Shown piece after piece: positions 62,722 through 64,000 of a DNA stretch of 64,000 nucleotides. Source of the stretch: Phaeosaccion multiseriatum. Taxonomy: Eukaryota > Ochrophyta, other classes. The translations under genes were made by a program, and so were the position numbers. How positions within the stretch are numbered: the first letter of the stretch is position 1; every line of letters starts with the position of its first letter. Under the pieces are notes generated by a model. The model was given only the letters and a program-made list of their open reading frames with translations. It made no database searches and had not been told where the DNA came from. The stretch is from contig OZ218961.1 in the NCBI GenBank assembly GCA_965112735.1, positions 1,240,001-1,304,000 of the forward strand, in the 5' to 3' direction.

Positions 62722-62781
62722 ACACAACACACACAACACACGCACATAATTCATAAGCAATTCTTAGGTTGATTCCTATAA
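62544..62781. mobile_element. MITE-like hairpin element, ~238 bp
   Basis: TTAATAGGAATCACCTAAGA at 62544 and its near-complement CTTAGGTTGATTCCTATAA ending at 62781 form ~20-bp terminal inverted repeats with single-base gaps. Inside, a GTGTGT tract (62580-62618) faces an ACACAC tract (62682-62730), so almost the whole element folds back. It has no ORF of interest and lies ~230 bp after the transposase-like relic. Confidence 0.75.
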
Positions 62782-63034
62782 GAGAATTGCTGCTCCACTT
62801 ATTCACTCAAGCTCTGTCAGGCTGTACTCGCTGCGAAAGTCCACGTCGAACCATGAAGACGTACTCACTGAAGCCTCAACATTCACAGCAGCGCCTCGAA
62901 GCGCGACAGTCACAGCCGTCCATCCTGCTCTGTACTGACCCACGCTCACCGGAAGCCTCCCCAAAAGACCGCTAACTGCCCCCCCACCCCTCCCGCCATG
63001 TCTCTCTCTCCATCTGTGCGAGCTTGTTCTCCTC
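62782..63034. other. Short spacer before the ankyrin gene stop
   Basis: Nothing recognisable. It would hold the 3' untranslated region of the minus-strand ankyrin gene. Confidence 0.5.
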
Positions 63035-64000
63035 TCAGTCCTGGCAGTCGCAGGGGTGCCCATTGGCGTGCACCCATTGCTTGATGTCCTCAAATGTTGC
63101 GGCCTCGATATGCCATTCTTCCCCATCAAACCATTCTCCGTACACTCTGTCCCTGATGACCTGCGGGCACGATCTTTCGTCCCACTCACACTGCACTTTC
63201 TCCGATCTGAGCCATTTCAGCACAGCAAGGCTCTTACCCTGCACGACTGCACAACTACAGACCCACCAATCCCAATCACAGAGGCGGCGAGCCTTGGCGT
63301 GGAGGAACTTCAGTGCCTCGAGATGGCCAAAGGAAGCGGCAGAGGAAGCTCCCTTCCGCCAATTATGCTCGTCGTGGTCTTCCAACCAGGCTCTGGTGGG
63401 AGGATGCTCGAGAAGCCATTCCAGGACGGGGATTTGCCCACCCATACAAGCGCCGTCCCGAGATACTGAAGATTCAAGATCAAAGTCTGCATTCGTACGG
63501 AGTTGTGTGTTGGCATCCTCCGATAGCAGCCACTTGAGCATCTCCAAACGCCCATTACTTGCAGCCAACTCATAGACCAGAAGGGCCCACGGGCACTGCT
63601 TCTTGCGGGGAAGGTCCTCCGAGCGCAGCCACTTCAGGACTTGCAGGCCATGCTTTTCGTTCTCCGGTGCTGCGAAACACACAGATACACACCAGGGACA
63701 CCTTTTGGCATAAAGGGCCTTGCATACCTCGACATCTCCGTGCCGGGCAGCGGCCTCGAAGACCTTCACATAAAGCTCGAGCCCCTGCCGATTTGTCGCC
63801 CAGTTCGTGCACTCCACAGAGCTGACCACAGATGAGAAAGCTGTCTCCATTACTGGATACAAAGCAGTGTAGCTGGCCTTCCACGTCTTACTCGCACTTG
63901 CGACGAAGCAGAAGTGCCCCTCTCCCACGTGCCCCAAGACAGAACGGAGCAGCTCGGGCTGTGCCAAGACCTCGTGGCAAGCTTCAAAGAGCAGCCCATT
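63035..64000 (-). CDS. F-box-like / ankyrin-repeat protein, 3' part
   Basis: Open on the minus strand from the right edge to a stop at 63035, so the start lies outside the window. The visible N-terminal part (LLRSVLGHVGEGHFCFVASA then SKTWKASY) resembles the degenerate F-box-like segment that precedes ankyrin arrays in many algal and large-virus proteins. The rest is irregular ankyrin repeats: AARHGDVEVCKALYAKRCPW, GLQVLKWLRSEDLP, AASNGRLEMLKWLLSEDA, ASFGHLEALKFLHAKA, SLAVLKWLRSEKVQCEWDE. It ends with WVHANGHPCDCQD. The ~30-residue LKWLR..G.PW pattern is characteristic of that expanded family. Likely a substrate adaptor, but this is inference. No introns or lesions within the visible part. 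Confidence 0.85.
   Translation of the reverse strand, partial: NGLLFEACHEVLAQPELLRSVLGHVGEGHFCFVASASKTWKASYTALYPVMETAFSSVVSSVECTNWATNRQGLELYVKVFEAAARHGDVEVCKALYAKRCPWCVSVCFAAPENEKHGLQVLKWLRSEDLPRKKQCPWALLVYELAASNGRLEMLKWLLSEDANTQLRTNADFDLESSVSRDGACMGGQIPVLEWLLEHPPTRAWLEDHDEHNWRKGASSAASFGHLEALKFLHAKARRLCDWDWWVCSCAVVQGKSLAVLKWLRSEKVQCEWDERSCPQVIRDRVYGEWFDGEEWHIEAATFEDIKQWVHANGHPCDCQD

Overview
The window looks like nuclear DNA of a single-celled or simple eukaryote. Most genes are split by GT-AG introns whose phases can be checked by hand. There is an intron-containing tRNA-Asn, and the proteins are eukaryotic: an ER class I mannosidase, an F-box protein, a PWP1-like WD40 relic, FNIP repeats, MACPF-LRR and F-box/ankyrin proteins. 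The mix of ankyrin and FNIP families, MACPF-LRR and a plant-type glutamate decarboxylase tail would fit an alga or stramenopile, but that is inference and the species is not recognised. The DNA is saturated with microsatellites and minisatellites. They fill introns and several kilobases between genes, and usually each intron has its own repeat type.

Layout: 0-1.5 kb is a 33-bp minisatellite. 1.7-4.6 kb (+) holds the last six exons of a GH47 mannosidase. 5.1-9.0 kb (-) is a secretory-pathway SAM methyltransferase, convergent with it. 9.2-14.5 kb (+) is an F-box/zinc-finger protein with a weak cullin-like part. 15.3-18.7 kb (-) is a membrane-anchored PhyH-type dioxygenase. 19.7-21.1 kb is a decayed PWP1 gene, followed by a ~150-bp tandem repeat. 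21.9-28.6 kb (-) is a large multi-exon MACPF plus leucine-rich-repeat gene. 29.3-31.6 kb is a decayed coiled-coil/ankyrin gene. 32.3-44.7 kb is a segmental duplication: each copy carries a minus-strand FNIP-repeat gene and the C-terminal exons of a plus-strand glutamate decarboxylase, and both decarboxylase copies are damaged. 45-48.5 kb is bounded by an inverted repeat and contains a long GGGA/GGAA tract, a foldback element and tRNA-Asn. 49.5-54.1 kb is almost entirely GAGT, TCCC and CTCA repeats. 54.3-58.9 kb (-) is an unrecognised ten-exon gene with a tandemly duplicated exon. 60.4-62.3 kb (+) is a broken transposase-like gene, followed by a MITE-like hairpin. 63.0-64 kb (-) is the 3' part of an ankyrin gene.

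GH47, the methyltransferase and the dioxygenase all have features of, or belong to families of, the secretory pathway. No operon-like logic is visible. The most unusual pattern is a dispersed ~15-bp word (GTATCACCAACTGCT and its complement), present 15 times exactly. It occurs in both orientations, in introns and spacers, and in frame inside several unrelated proteins, where it adds AVGDTA, VSPTA or QLVIQ peptides.
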